In this document: positions 9,377-17,883 of the stretch, piece by piece
Numbering within the stretch: the stretch's first letter is position 1
Layout of the letters: each line of letters begins with the position of its first letter
From: Alexandriicola marinus
Lineage (GTDB): Bacteria > Pseudomonadota > Alphaproteobacteria > Rhodobacterales > Rhodobacteraceae
DNA length: 64,000 bases
Assembly (NCBI RefSeq): GCF_004000435.1
Contig: NZ_RBVZ01000001.1
Span: 809,536 to 873,535, forward strand
Reading direction: 5' to 3'
The notes under the pieces: generated by a model
Databases searched by the model: none
Told to the model about the DNA's origin: nothing
Seen by the model: only the letters and a program-made list of their open reading frames with translations
Translations under genes and position numbers: made by a program

Positions 9377-9474
9377 CGCGTCCCCGTCGTTGATCTGCGC
9401 TCGCGTGGCGCGTTGCAGTCGCGTCGGCGATGGTCTATCGCAGCGGCGAAATCTCAGTGAGGCAGGGTGATCGG

Positions 9475-10521
9475 ATGACTGACGGGAAAAACGGGCTGAC
9501 CTATTCCCAGGCCGGTGTCGATATCGATGCGGGCAATGCGCTGGTCGACCGGATCAAACCCGCCGCGAAACGCACCGACCGCCCCGGCACGATGTCGGGG
9601 CTGGGCGGCTTCGGCGCGCTGTTCGATCTCAAGGCTGCGGGCTACGTCGACCCGGTTCTGGTTGCCGCGACTGACGGCGTGGGCACCAAGCTGCGCATCG
9701 GGATCGCCACGGGCGAGGTTGACGGACTGGGGATCGACCTTGTCGCGATGTGCGTCAATGACCTTGTCTGTCAGGGTGCGGAACCTCTGTTCTTTCTCGA
9801 TTACTTCGCGACCGGAAAGCTCGAGGTCGACAAGGCCGCCCGCATCGTCGAGGGCATAGCCGAGGGCTGTGTCCGATCGGGCTGCGCGCTGATCGGCGGC
9901 GAAACGGCCGAGATGCCGGGCATGTATGACGCGGGCGATTTCGATCTTGCCGGATTTGCCGTGGGCGCGATGGAGCGCGGCACGGCGCTGCCCGATGGCG
10001 TGGTCGAAGGCGACGTGATCCTTGGCCTCGCCTCTGACGGGGTCCATTCGAACGGCTATTCGCTCGTGCGGCGGATCGTGGATGTGGCCGGCCTGTCGTG
10101 GTCGGACCCTGCGCCCTTCGGTGACGGCCCGCTGGGCGCGGCACTTCTTGCGCCGACGCGGCTATATGTGAAACCGGCGCTCGAGGCGATCCGCGCGGGC
10201 GGTGTCCATGGGCTGGCCCATATCACGGGCGGCGGGTTGACCGAGAATCTGCCGCGGGTTTTTCCCGAAGGCTTGGGCGCTGAGATCGACCTCGATGCAT
10301 GGTCGCTTCCGCCGCTCTTCCGGTGGATGGCGCAGACAGGCGGGATCGTGCCCGCTGAGATGCTCAAGACATTCAATTGCGGGATCGGCATGACCCTCGT
10401 CGTCGCCGCTGATCGCGCCGTGGAACTGTCGGCCTTGCTGAGCGACGCGGGCGAGACCGTCTTCGAACTCGGCCATGTCGTCGCGGGCGAGGGCGTCACC
10501 TACAGCGGGAGCCTGGGGTGA
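9475..10521 (+). CDS. purM: Phosphoribosylformylglycinamidine cyclo-ligase (AIR synthetase)
   Basis: Cytosolic enzyme of de novo purine synthesis that closes the imidazole ring (FGAM + ATP to AIR). At 348 residues it has the usual length. Landmarks are [14 protein letters not shown] at the N-terminus, [12 protein letters not shown], the [21 protein letters not shown] block, [12 protein letters not shown] and the C-terminal [13 protein letters not shown]. The start at 9475 fits the family; an in-frame ATG at 9430 would add 15 residues of no family likeness. The stop overlaps the purN GTG start by 4 bp, so the two are translationally coupled. Confidence 0.97.
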   Translation: MTDGKNGLTYSQAGVDIDAGNALVDRIKPAAKRTDRPGTMSGLGGFGALFDLKAAGYVDPVLVAATDGVGTKLRIGIATGEVDGLGIDLVAMCVNDLVCQGAEPLFFLDYFATGKLEVDKAARIVEGIAEGCVRSGCALIGGETAEMPGMYDAGDFDLAGFAVGAMERGTALPDGVVEGDVILGLASDGVHSNGYSLVRRIVDVAGLSWSDPAPFGDGPLGAALLAPTRLYVKPALEAIRAGGVHGLAHITGGGLTENLPRVFPEGLGAEIDLDAWSLPPLFRWMAQTGGIVPAEMLKTFNCGIGMTLVVAADRAVELSALLSDAGETVFELGHVVAGEGVTYSGSLG

Positions 10522-11117
10522 GCGACGGACCTGTCCGTGTCGCGATCCTGATTTCCGGATCTGGCAGCAATATGGTCACGCTGGCCGATGACATGACCGG
10601 GGCGCACCCGGCACGCCCCTGCCTTGTTCTGTCGAACAGACCCGGGGCCGGGGGGCTGGACAAGGCGCGGGCCCGCGGCATTCCCACGGCGGTCGTCGAT
10701 CATCGCGACTTCGGCGGTGATCGAGAGGCCTTTGAAGAGGCCCTGATCGCCGCGATCGAGCCCCATGCCCCCGACATTCTGTGTCTCGCGGGCTTCATGC
10801 GTATCCTGACGCCACGCTTCATCGGCCATTACGCCGGGCGGATGCTCAACATCCACCCCTCGCTGCTGCCGAAGTATCGCGGGCTGAACACCCATGCGCG
10901 CGCGCTTGACGCCGGAGACGCGGAGGCGGGCTGCACGATCCACGAGGTCACGGCCGAGCTGGACGGCGGGCCGATCCTCGGGCAGGCGCGCGTGCCGGTC
11001 CTGCCGGAGGATACGCCCGAGACGCTCGCCGCCCGGGTTCTGGTGCAGGAACACCGGCTTTATCCGGCTGTCCTGCGCCGGTTCGCGACCGGCGACAGGA
11101 CGCCCGTCAACCTGTGA
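10518..11117 (+). CDS. purN: Phosphoribosylglycinamide formyltransferase (GART)
   Basis: Transfers formyl from 10-formyl-H4folate to GAR (third step of purine synthesis). It has 199 residues and a GTG start inside the purM stop (GTGA overlap). Family motifs are [10 protein letters not shown] near the N-terminus, LAGFMRILT, the catalytic region [16 protein letters not shown] (Asn/His pair) and [15 protein letters not shown] with the catalytic Asp. It forms a two-gene operon with purM. Confidence 0.97.
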   Translation: MSDGPVRVAILISGSGSNMVTLADDMTGAHPARPCLVLSNRPGAGGLDKARARGIPTAVVDHRDFGGDREAFEEALIAAIEPHAPDILCLAGFMRILTPRFIGHYAGRMLNIHPSLLPKYRGLNTHARALDAGDAEAGCTIHEVTAELDGGPILGQARVPVLPEDTPETLAARVLVQEHRLYPAVLRRFATGDRTPVNL

Positions 11118-11224
11118 CCCGATCTGCCTTTGTCGGCTGACAGACGGCCGAGGGACATTCTTTCCATCCCCCGCAAAACCGCGTATGAGCCAAGGGTTAC
11201 TGGCTGAGCAGAGATATCCAGACG

Positions 11225-12394
11225 ATGCGCACGTTGACGACGACCGAAGACCTCGCCCTGTTCTGTGCCGAGGCTGCCAAACATCCCTACGTCACCGTCG
11301 ACACCGAATTCCTGCGCGAACGCACCTATTATTCGAAGCTTTGCCTCGTCCAGATGGCCTATCCCGGCAAGGGCGACGAGAACGCTGCGCTGATCGATCC
11401 GATGGCAAACGGTCTCGACCTCGGGCCGATGTATGATCTGTTTGCCGATCCCGGTGTGGTGAAGGTGTTTCACGCAGCCCGGCAGGATCTCGAGATTTTC
11501 TTCATCGACCGCGGGATCATCCCCGCCCCGCTGTTCGATACGCAGGTGGCCGCGATGGTTTGCGGCTTCGGCGAACAGGCGGGCTACGAGACGCTCGTGC
11601 GCAAGATCGTGAAGGGCCAGATCGACAAATCTTCCCGGTTCACCGACTGGTCCCGCCGCCCCCTGACCGAGGCGCAACAGCGCTATGCCTTGGCTGATGT
11701 GACGCATCTTCGGGGTGTCTACGAATACCTCGCGGCCGAGCTTGAAAAATCGGGCCGGGCCCGCTGGGTCGCCGAGGAGATGGCCGTTCTGAACGATCCC
11801 GCCACCTATCGTGTCGATCCCGAAGACGCGTGGCAGAGGGTCAAGACCCGGACGAATTCGCCCAAGTTCCTCGCCGTGGTCAAGGAACTGGCCCGGTTCC
11901 GCGAGACCTATGCGCAGGAGCGCGATATCCCGCGCAACCGCGTCTTCAAGGATGACGCGCTGATCGAGCTGGCCTCGACCAAGCCGATGAATGAAAAGGA
12001 TATGGGCCGGTCCCGGCTTCTTCTGCGCGAGGCGCGCAAGGGGCCGATCGCGGACGGTATCCTCGAGGCGATCCGGCGCGGGGTCGAGATGCCCGCCGAC
12101 AAATTGCCCAAGGTCGACAAGAGCCGGGATCAGCAGCAGGTCAATCCTGCACTGGCCGATCTGTTGCGTGTCCTGCTGAAAGCACGGGCCGAGGCCGAGG
12201 GCGTGGCGCAGAAGCTGATCGCCACATCGGCCGAACTAGACGCGATCGCCAGCGGCGACCGGTCGGGTCACGCGCTGACGGGATGGAGGAACGAAGTCTT
12301 CGGCGCCGAGGCGCTTGAGCTTTGCGCGGGCAAACTGGCCCTGACGGCGCGCGGCAGCAATGTCGAAACGGTGCGGCTCGACCGCTCAGAATGA
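11225..12394 (+). CDS. rnd: Ribonuclease D
   Basis: A 389-residue 3'-5' exoribonuclease for tRNA 3'-end trimming. The DEDDy catalytic motifs are visible: VDTEFLRERTYY (Exo I, Asp/Glu), FHAARQDLEIF (Exo II, Asp) and the Exo III block YALADVTHLRGVYEYL with Tyr and Asp. An HRDC domain follows (about residues 210-290, RFRETYAQERDIPRNRV). The last 9 bp overlap the tail of a convergent lipoprotein gene. It may be monocistronic, since the gap after purN is 107 bp. Confidence 0.95.
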   Translation: MRTLTTTEDLALFCAEAAKHPYVTVDTEFLRERTYYSKLCLVQMAYPGKGDENAALIDPMANGLDLGPMYDLFADPGVVKVFHAARQDLEIFFIDRGIIPAPLFDTQVAAMVCGFGEQAGYETLVRKIVKGQIDKSSRFTDWSRRPLTEAQQRYALADVTHLRGVYEYLAAELEKSGRARWVAEEMAVLNDPATYRVDPEDAWQRVKTRTNSPKFLAVVKELARFRETYAQERDIPRNRVFKDDALIELASTKPMNEKDMGRSRLLLREARKGPIADGILEAIRRGVEMPADKLPKVDKSRDQQQVNPALADLLRVLLKARAEAEGVAQKLIATSAELDAIASGDRSGHALTGWRNEVFGAEALELCAGKLALTARGSNVETVRLDRSE

Positions 12395-12880
12395 CCGGCT
12401 GATCACATTCTGCCCGGCCACGACGCGCACGCCCCTCAGACCGGCACGCTGCCTGTCGTCGAGAACGAAACCCGATGTCAGCCGCGCCTGACCGGCCACC
12501 GCCGCGGACGGCGGTTCGGCGCGAAATTCGAGGATCAGGTATCCCCCCTCGATCCCCGCAGGCACCAGCGCTGCGTTGAAATGGCCCGGAGCGGAGGTCT
12601 GGGCCTCTGCCGTCACGAGGATCGCGTCTGGCGTGCGGTCAAGGTTCACGGCAAGCACACGATCGACCGGCACGCGCGGATCGGGCGCCGCCTCCCCAGC
12701 CTGTGGGACAAGCGCGGGCGGGACATAGACCACTTCGGCCCCATCAGAAGCCGCGACATCCTCTGGGGCCGCGCCGCCGCCGAACCAGTTCAGCGGATTG
12801 AGGGGCGATGTCTGGATCGTGGCGCAGCCGGCCAGAAGGACGAACGCGCCGAGCGCGGAAAAAACGGGTCTTGGTGTCAC
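12386..12880 (-). CDS. Small lipoprotein of unknown function
   Basis: A 164-residue protein with a signal peptide and lipobox LLAGC (Cys19), so it is anchored in the membrane facing the periplasm. A Pro/Ala-rich stretch (NPLNWFGGG) is followed by a beta-rich domain of ~100 residues (VDRVLAVNLDRTPDAILVTA; YLILEFRAEPP) with no motif I recognise. The gene ends inside the rnd stop region (9-bp tail overlap) and is divergent from sufE. Confidence 0.72.
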   Translation of the reverse strand: MTPRPVFSALGAFVLLAGCATIQTSPLNPLNWFGGGAAPEDVAASDGAEVVYVPPALVPQAGEAAPDPRVPVDRVLAVNLDRTPDAILVTAEAQTSAPGHFNAALVPAGIEGGYLILEFRAEPPSAAVAGQARLTSGFVLDDRQRAGLRGVRVVAGQNVISRSF

Positions 12881-12970
12881 GGGTGCGTCCGCTCCTGGAT
12901 ATTCTGAAATCTGATTACCCTGTTTGAACGGGTGTGAAAAGCCGCGACGCCCGCCCCATCGACTGGACCT

Positions 12971-12989
12971 TTAGGGGCCAAGCCCCTAA
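12971..12989. repeat. Perfect inverted repeat upstream of sufE
   Basis: TTAGGGGC and GCCCCTAA form an 8-bp perfect hairpin with a CAA loop. It lies 30 bp before the sufE ATG and between two divergent genes. It could be an operator or a 5'-UTR hairpin. The SD AGGAGGG of sufE lies outside it. Confidence 0.5.
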
Positions 12990-13018
12990 GTCCCCGACAG
13001 AGCAGGAGGGATGACACC

Positions 13019-13426
13019 ATGGCGACCGAAGCTTTCGAAGAGATCGCGGATACGTTCGAATTTCTCGACGATTGGGAAGATCGCTATCGCCACCTGATCG
13101 AGATGGGCCGCGATATGGAGCCTCTCGACGATGCGCTGAAGGTGCCCGCCACCAAGGTCAAGGGCTGCGCAAGCCAGGTTTGGCTGGTCCCGCGTATCGA
13201 GCAGGGGCGATTCCATTTCGACGGGGACAGCGATGCGATGATCGTGCGTGGTCTGATCGCCGTTCTGCGCGCGCTCTACAACGGTGTTCCCGCCGAGGAG
13301 GTCGCGGCGGTGGATGCGCGCGCCGAGCTTGGCCGGCTTGGCCTGAACGATCACCTCTCGGCCCAACGGTCAAACGGTGTGCGCGCCATGGTGGAACGGA
13401 TCAGGCTGACGTCCCAGACCTCGTGA
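13019..13426 (+). CDS. sufE: SufE-family cysteine desulfurase sulfur acceptor
   Basis: A 135-residue SufE protein that accepts persulfide sulfur from SufS and passes it to the SufBCD Fe-S scaffold. The catalytic Cys50 sits in KVKGCASQVWL. The N-terminal helix ADTFEFLDDWEDRYRHLIEMG and the C-terminal GLNDHLSAQRSNGVRAMVERI are family hallmarks. A strong AGGAGGG SD lies 8 bp upstream of the ATG. No other suf genes are nearby. Confidence 0.93.
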   Translation: MATEAFEEIADTFEFLDDWEDRYRHLIEMGRDMEPLDDALKVPATKVKGCASQVWLVPRIEQGRFHFDGDSDAMIVRGLIAVLRALYNGVPAEEVAAVDARAELGRLGLNDHLSAQRSNGVRAMVERIRLTSQTS

Positions 13427-13445
13427 CGACGCGCGATCTGTTAGC

Positions 13446-14072
13446 TCAGAGCGCGGTGATGGCCGGTGCCAGATCGCCATAGCCCGTGAAGCGCCGCTCG
13501 AAGGACAGGCCGAGGCGGGCTGCGCAGTCGCGGGCCTTTTCGGTGAGCGCCGGATCATCAGTCTGCGCCTGATAGACGAGCTTCTCGTAATTTCCGAAAT
13601 ACATGTCGCGCAGCTCTGGGTGCCGGTCGAGGCCCAGCGGCTGCCAGACGAAGGCGTCGAACTGACGGGCCAGGAAATCGGTCAGGTAGAAAGCAGTCAC
13701 CTCGCCGCGCGCGGCGAATTCCGCGTTGCCCTCGAAAAAGCTGTAGCAATGGGGGCCTTCGATCATCTCGACCCCGAGCCGTTCGCAGGTCTCTGCCAGC
13801 CGCCCGCCGGTGCCGCAATCGGCATAGGCCACGAAGATCCGGTCATAGGCGCCACGCCGCGCGGCGATCGCCTCTTCGACAGCGCCGGGGATATTGTCGG
13901 GGGAATTGTGCAGGATCGCGGGCAGGCAATGCAGGTCGAGATGGTCCATCCCGTTGGCGCGGATGATCGCGAGGATCTCGCGCGCCAGCGCGCCGCAGGC
14001 CAGGATCAGAACGCGACCCGCGCCACGGGCCTCAAGCCCGTTGCGCGTCAGGTCCTCGTCGGAAGGGATCAC
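13446..14072 (-). CDS. DUF1638 protein, last gene of the corrinoid operon
   Basis: A 208-residue DUF1638 protein with conserved Cys/His positions (LACGALA, LHCLPAILHNSP, YADCGTGG, GPHCYSFFEG) that look like a metal or cofactor site. The family is often found next to corrinoid methyltransferase genes; no reaction is established that I know of. It starts at a GTG overlapping the preceding YbjQ gene by 4 bp (GTGA), so it is co-translated with it. By context it may help assemble, load or reactivate the corrinoid protein; that is inference. Confidence 0.8.
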   Translation of the reverse strand: MIPSDEDLTRNGLEARGAGRVLILACGALAREILAIIRANGMDHLDLHCLPAILHNSPDNIPGAVEEAIAARRGAYDRIFVAYADCGTGGRLAETCERLGVEMIEGPHCYSFFEGNAEFAARGEVTAFYLTDFLARQFDAFVWQPLGLDRHPELRDMYFGNYEKLVYQAQTDDPALTEKARDCAARLGLSFERRFTGYGDLAPAITAL

Positions 14073-14383
14073 CGAAGGCGCACGGCCGTGCCATAGGCCA
14101 CGACCTCTGAGGCGCCCGACATGATCTGCGCGGTCTCGAGCCGCGTGGCCACGATGGCATCGGCGCCAAGCCGGGCCGCGTCTTCCATCATCCGGTCAAT
14201 CGCCTGTTCGCGCGCACCAGCCATGAGGGAGGAATAGCTTTTCAATTCTCCGCCCACGATCGCCCGGAGCGCGGCCATGATATCGACGCCCACATGTTTC
14301 GTCCGCACCGACGAGCCGCGGACAAGGCCCAGCGGTTCGACGATCTCACGGCCGGGCACCGCGTCGGTGGTCAGAATAATCAT
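14069..14383 (-). CDS. YbjQ/UPF0145-family protein
   Basis: 104 residues with the YbjQ hallmarks: an N-terminal strand TTDAVPGREIVEPLGLVRGSSV, then GGELKSYSSLM, EQAIDRMMEDAARLGADAIV and a final VVAYGTAVRL. These proteins form pentameric rings; their biochemical role is unknown. The ATG at 14383 shares one base with the preceding stop (TGATG). A TTG two codons' reach upstream (14386) is also possible. The operon encodes a second, shorter paralogue. Confidence 0.82.
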   Translation of the reverse strand: MIILTTDAVPGREIVEPLGLVRGSSVRTKHVGVDIMAALRAIVGGELKSYSSLMAGAREQAIDRMMEDAARLGADAIVATRLETAQIMSGASEVVAYGTAVRLR

Positions 14384-14604
14384 CAATGATCGATCTCGTC
14401 GTAGTGGTCGTCCTCACGGCTCGAAAGCCGTTCGCCAATGGCACGGATGACGATGTACAGAACAAGCGCCGCCGGAATCGCGACGCCGAGGGTGGCCCAT
14501 GGCGGCAGAGTGAAGGCTGACAGGATGAAGGATGCCAGAAGGACCGTGAGGCCCGCCGCGGCAAGCACGATGACAATGATCAGCACGAGTCGTTCAAGTG
14601 GCAT
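14383..14604 (-). CDS. Small two-TM membrane protein of the corrinoid operon
   Basis: 73 residues: two hydrophobic helices (about residues 6-30 and 36-55) and an acidic cytoplasmic tail (SSREDDHYDEIDH). A good AGGAGG SD lies 9 bp upstream. It is wedged between the two YbjQ-family genes. No family recognised. Confidence 0.7.
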   Translation of the reverse strand: MPLERLVLIIVIVLAAAGLTVLLASFILSAFTLPPWATLGVAIPAALVLYIVIRAIGERLSSREDDHYDEIDH

Positions 14605-14650
14605 GGACCGGTCCTCCTGACCAACATATGGGCATTGCTGCCCTCAGGTT

Positions 14651-14935
14651 CTAGACCTCGGCCTTCACCGCAAGTCCGCGCGCCGTGGCGCCAACAGACA
14701 AGAGCGTCGATTTCACCTCGACCCGGACCATGACGACATGCGTGGCGCCCATCGCCTCGGCCTTGTGGCACAGCTCCTCCTCGACCTCGGAGACGACCTT
14801 GGCAAGGCTCCCGAAAAGCTGGGTCGGGCGTTCGGCCATGACCGGGCCCAGCTCCTCGACCACCCGAAGTCCGGGCGGCTCCGGCGCATCTGTCAGCCCC
14901 ACGGTCGAGCGGGGCCGGCGCAGGGGATCGCGCAT
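14651..14935 (-). CDS. Short YbjQ-like protein directly after the corrinoid protein gene
   Basis: 94 residues from the ATG at 14935, 5 bp after the corrinoid gene stop; the frame is open further upstream, but that would run into the preceding gene. The pattern GLRVVEELGPVMAERPTQLFGSLAKVVSEVEEEL followed by AEAMGATHVVMVRVEV resembles the YbjQ fold, with divergent sequence. The basic N-terminus (MRDPLRRPRS) is notable beside an acidic corrinoid partner. Function unknown. Confidence 0.68.
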   Translation of the reverse strand: MRDPLRRPRSTVGLTDAPEPPGLRVVEELGPVMAERPTQLFGSLAKVVSEVEEELCHKAEAMGATHVVMVRVEVKSTLLSVGATARGLAVKAEV

Positions 14936-14940
14936 CGGTA

Positions 14941-15645
14941 TCAGGCCGTCGCACCCTGGTTGTGCTTGCGGGCAACAAAGGTCTTGGCGGTTTCCACGGC
15001 CACGGCGGCATCGCGGCAATAGGCGTCGGCGCCGATGGCCTTGCCGAATTCCTCGTTCAGGGGCGCGCCGCCCACCAGAACGATGTAATCGTCGCGGATG
15101 CCCTTTTCGACCATCGTGTCGATCACGACCTTCATGTAAGGCATCGTCGTCGTCAGAAGGGCCGACATCCCGAGGATGTCCGCGCCTTCGGTCTCGAGCG
15201 CGTCAAGATAGTTTTCCACCGGGTTGTTGATGCCCAGATCGACAACTTCGAAGCCTGCACCTTCCATCATCATCGACACGAGGTTCTTGCCGATGTCGTG
15301 GATGTCGCCCTTGACGGTGCCGATCACCATCTTGCCGACGCGCGGCGCGCCGGTTTCGGCCAGAAGCGGCTTGAGGATAAACATCCCGCCCTTCATCGCG
15401 TTGGCCGCCAGAAGCACTTCGGGAACGAAGAGGATACCGTCGCGGAAATCGTCGCCCACGATCTTCATGCCGCCAACAAGGGCCTCTGTCAGGATCCTGT
15501 AGGGCGCCCATCCCCGGTCGAGCAGGATGGTCACCGATTCCTCGATCTCCTCCTTCAGCCCGTCATAGAGATCATCGTACATCTGCGCGACGAGTTCCTC
15601 GTCGTCGAGTTCCGAGAGAATGATGTCGTCTTCTTCGTCGGCCAT
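14941..15645 (-). CDS. Corrinoid (cobalamin-binding) subunit of split methionine synthase
   Basis: A 234-residue corrinoid protein built like the cap plus B12-binding domains of MetH or MtbC. A helical cap spans residues ~20-100 (WAPYRILTEALVGGM, FVPEVLLAANAM). The Rossmann domain carries GDIHDIGKN (113-121), whose His116 is the lower axial cobalt ligand, then the SALLTTTM and VLVGGAP loops. It carries methyl groups between methyl-H4folate and homocysteine. Separate homocysteine- and folate-domain proteins are encoded at 17.9 and 38.4 kb, which supports the role. The first 36 residues hold 17 Asp/Glu and one Lys, an unusual acidic leader. It heads a five-gene operon. A one-carbon methyltransferase system for methylated amines is the alternative. 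Confidence 0.88.
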   Translation of the reverse strand: MADEEDDIILSELDDEELVAQMYDDLYDGLKEEIEESVTILLDRGWAPYRILTEALVGGMKIVGDDFRDGILFVPEVLLAANAMKGGMFILKPLLAETGAPRVGKMVIGTVKGDIHDIGKNLVSMMMEGAGFEVVDLGINNPVENYLDALETEGADILGMSALLTTTMPYMKVVIDTMVEKGIRDDYIVLVGGAPLNEEFGKAIGADAYCRDAAVAVETAKTFVARKHNQGATA

Positions 15646-15817
15646 GTGTCACGTCTCCAAGGCGCTTGATCCATCCTGCAATGCATCAAAAGGACGCGGC
15701 AGGTCTGGATTGATTGCGACACTGACTGACGCGCAACCGACCTGTGATCAAATGAAAAATCCGGGCCTCCGTCATGAGGGCCTTTCACTTGTTCCCGTTA
15801 TGTTCTATTTCGGGGGC

Positions 15818-16903
15818 ATGCCATCCGTTTCTGACAAGCTTCGGGACGATGCGCGCCGGGGGCGCGCGTCGCTCAGCAATCGGACCAATCGGTTCGAGAG
15901 GCTGGTCCGCGAGGCGTTCGACGATGGCTGGGGCCTCGAGGAAGAGATCGGTCCGACCCGAACCGAGGTGCGGGATGAGAAAATCGGAAAGGTGATCACG
16001 CGCAATACCTCGCCCGATCTGTCGTTCGATCGCTCGATCAATCCCTATCGGGGCTGCGAACATGGCTGCATCTATTGCTTCGCCCGGCCGAGCCACGCCT
16101 ATCTGGGCCATTCGCCGGGGCTGGATTTCGAAACAAGGCTGATCGCGCGGCCGGGGGCCGCCGAGGCGCTGGCGCGGGAATTGCGCGCGCCGTCCTATCG
16201 GCCGGATGTGATCGCCATCGGGACCAATACCGACGCCTACCAGCCGATCGAGAAGGATCGCGGCATCATGCGCGATATCCTGTCTGTTCTGGACGCGCAT
16301 GATCACCCGGTGGCCATCGTGACCAAGGGCACGCTGATCGAACGTGACATCGACATTCTTGGGCCGATGGCGGAACGCGGTCTTGTTCGGGTGGGCATCT
16401 CGGTCACGACGCTCGATCCGTCGGTGTCGCGCAAGATGGAGCCAAGGGTGCCTGCGCCCGCACGCCGCCTGCGCTCGATCGAACGGCTCAGCGCGGCGGG
16501 TATCCCGGTGCGGGTGATGATCTCTCCGGTGGTGCCCGGGCTGACGGATCACGAGATCGAGCCGATCCTTGAACGTGCGGCCGGGGCAGGGGCCGTCGCC
16601 GCAAGTTCCATCGTGTTGCGCCTGCCGAGGGAGGTGGCCGATCTGTTTCGCGAGTGGGTCGAGGAGGCTTATCCCGATCGCGCGCGCCGGATCATGGGCC
16701 GCGTCAGGGAATTGCATGGCGGGCGGGAGTATGACCCGGAGTTCGGCACGCGGATGCGCGGGCAAGGCGAATGGGCGCAGCTGTTTCGCCAGAGGTTCAC
16801 GATCGCGTGCCGCAGACACGGGCTCGACCGGACGCTGGCGCCGTTGCGCACCGATCTGTTCCGGGTGCCGCCGCGGCCCGGCGATCAGCTGAGCCTGTTC
16901 TGA
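15818..16903 (+). CDS. PA0069-family radical SAM protein
   Basis: 361 residues from the ATG at 15818; an in-frame ATG at 15800 is possible. The radical SAM cluster motif is CEHGCIYC (Cys80, Cys84, Cys87), preceded by NTSPDLSFDRSINPYRG, which is typical of the PA0069/SplB-like family. Further motifs are IAIGTNTDAYQPIEK and ISVTTLDPSVSRKMEPR. It binds a 4Fe-4S cluster and SAM; the substrate of the family is not known to me. It is divergent from the corrinoid operon, with 172 bp between start codons. Confidence 0.9.
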   Translation: MPSVSDKLRDDARRGRASLSNRTNRFERLVREAFDDGWGLEEEIGPTRTEVRDEKIGKVITRNTSPDLSFDRSINPYRGCEHGCIYCFARPSHAYLGHSPGLDFETRLIARPGAAEALARELRAPSYRPDVIAIGTNTDAYQPIEKDRGIMRDILSVLDAHDHPVAIVTKGTLIERDIDILGPMAERGLVRVGISVTTLDPSVSRKMEPRVPAPARRLRSIERLSAAGIPVRVMISPVVPGLTDHEIEPILERAAGAGAVAASSIVLRLPREVADLFREWVEEAYPDRARRIMGRVRELHGGREYDPEFGTRMRGQGEWAQLFRQRFTIACRRHGLDRTLAPLRTDLFRVPPRPGDQLSLF

Positions 16904-16968
16904 GACGCTGGCAGACCGGTCCGCTTTGAATTAACCTTGGACCATCAACCGCAAGAAAGGCGCACATC

Positions 16969-17562
16969 ATGTGGGATCAACGCTACGACCGTGAGGATTA
17001 CCTCTTCGGCAAGGCCCCGGCGGCCTTTCTTGCCGATCGTGCCGAGGTGATCCCGCCCGGTTCGCGTGTGTTGTGCGTGGCCGATGGCGAGGGCCGGAAT
17101 TCCGTCTTTCTCGCGGGGCTCGGCCATGCAGTGACGGCCTTCGATGCCTCGGGCGTCGCGGTCGAAAAGGCACGCAAGCTGGCGCAGGAGGCCGGGGTTG
17201 CGGTGGATTTCAACGTCTCGGGCATCGAAGACTGGGATTGGAGCCGTCCGTTCGACGCTGTCGTCGGCATCTTCATCCAGTTCGTGGGCCCCGACATGCG
17301 CGCGACGCTCTTTGAGGATATGGCCCGCGCCGTGAGCCCGGGCGGATTGTTGGTTCTTCACGGATATGCGCCGCGTCAGGTCGAGAACGGCACCGGCGGA
17401 CCGCCCCAGCGCGAGAACATGTATACCGAAGACCTGCTGGCAGATGCCTTCGCGGGGTGGGAAATCCTGCGCAGCGCCGATTACGACGCGATCATCGACG
17501 AAGGCCCCGGCCATTCCGGCCAGTCCGCCCTGATCGATTTCATCGCCCGTAAACCCGCCTGA
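16969..17562 (+). CDS. Class I SAM-dependent methyltransferase (TehB-like)
   Basis: A 197-residue methyltransferase. The SAM-binding motif I reads RVLCVADGEGRNSVFLAGLGH, followed by VTAFDASGVAVEKARKLA (acidic loop), FDAVVGIFIQF (motif II) and the post-motif SPGGLLVLHGYAP. It resembles TehB/thiopurine-type small-molecule methyltransferases. The substrate is unknown, and the neighbours give no clear hint. Confidence 0.85.
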   Translation: MWDQRYDREDYLFGKAPAAFLADRAEVIPPGSRVLCVADGEGRNSVFLAGLGHAVTAFDASGVAVEKARKLAQEAGVAVDFNVSGIEDWDWSRPFDAVVGIFIQFVGPDMRATLFEDMARAVSPGGLLVLHGYAPRQVENGTGGPPQRENMYTEDLLADAFAGWEILRSADYDAIIDEGPGHSGQSALIDFIARKPA

Positions 17563-17607
17563 CGGCTCAAGAGGCAGGGCGCGCAGTCGTGACTGGCCCG
17601 CGCCGGA

Positions 17608-17868
17608 TCAGCGCTTCGGTTTGACCATGGGCCAGGCCATGACCACGAACGCCCCGAAGGCGAGGGCCGTCAATGCGAGCCAGCCGACCCCCGATTGCGC
17701 CTGATGGACGACGCCGGCCTCCACGTCGAGGCAGCGGCCCAATTCGTTGAAACACCCGCGCCATTTGAAATATTGGACGTAGGCTAGGTATCCAGAGCCA
17801 AGGGTCACGCCGAGGAATATCAGGGCCAGCAGCCGCCGAACCATCCCCGGGAACCGCAACCAAGCCAC
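17608..17868 (-). CDS. Small two-TM membrane protein
   Basis: 86 residues with TM helices at about 8-29 and 59-80. The intervening loop holds two Cys (KWRGCFNELGRCLDVEAG) that could form a periplasmic disulfide, and the C-terminus is basic (MVKPKR). The gene lies 15 bp after the homocysteine methyltransferase gene on the same strand and may be co-transcribed with it. No family recognised. Confidence 0.6.
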   Translation of the reverse strand: MAWLRFPGMVRRLLALIFLGVTLGSGYLAYVQYFKWRGCFNELGRCLDVEAGVVHQAQSGVGWLALTALAFGAFVVMAWPMVKPKR

Positions 17869-17883
17869 GCGACCGGAGCCGTG

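Noticed and set aside
14941-15645. Trimethylamine- or dimethylamine-type corrinoid protein (MttC/MtbC)
   Set aside because: No pyrrolysine-type methylamine methyltransferase genes are nearby, while separate homocysteine and folate domains of methionine synthase are in the window.
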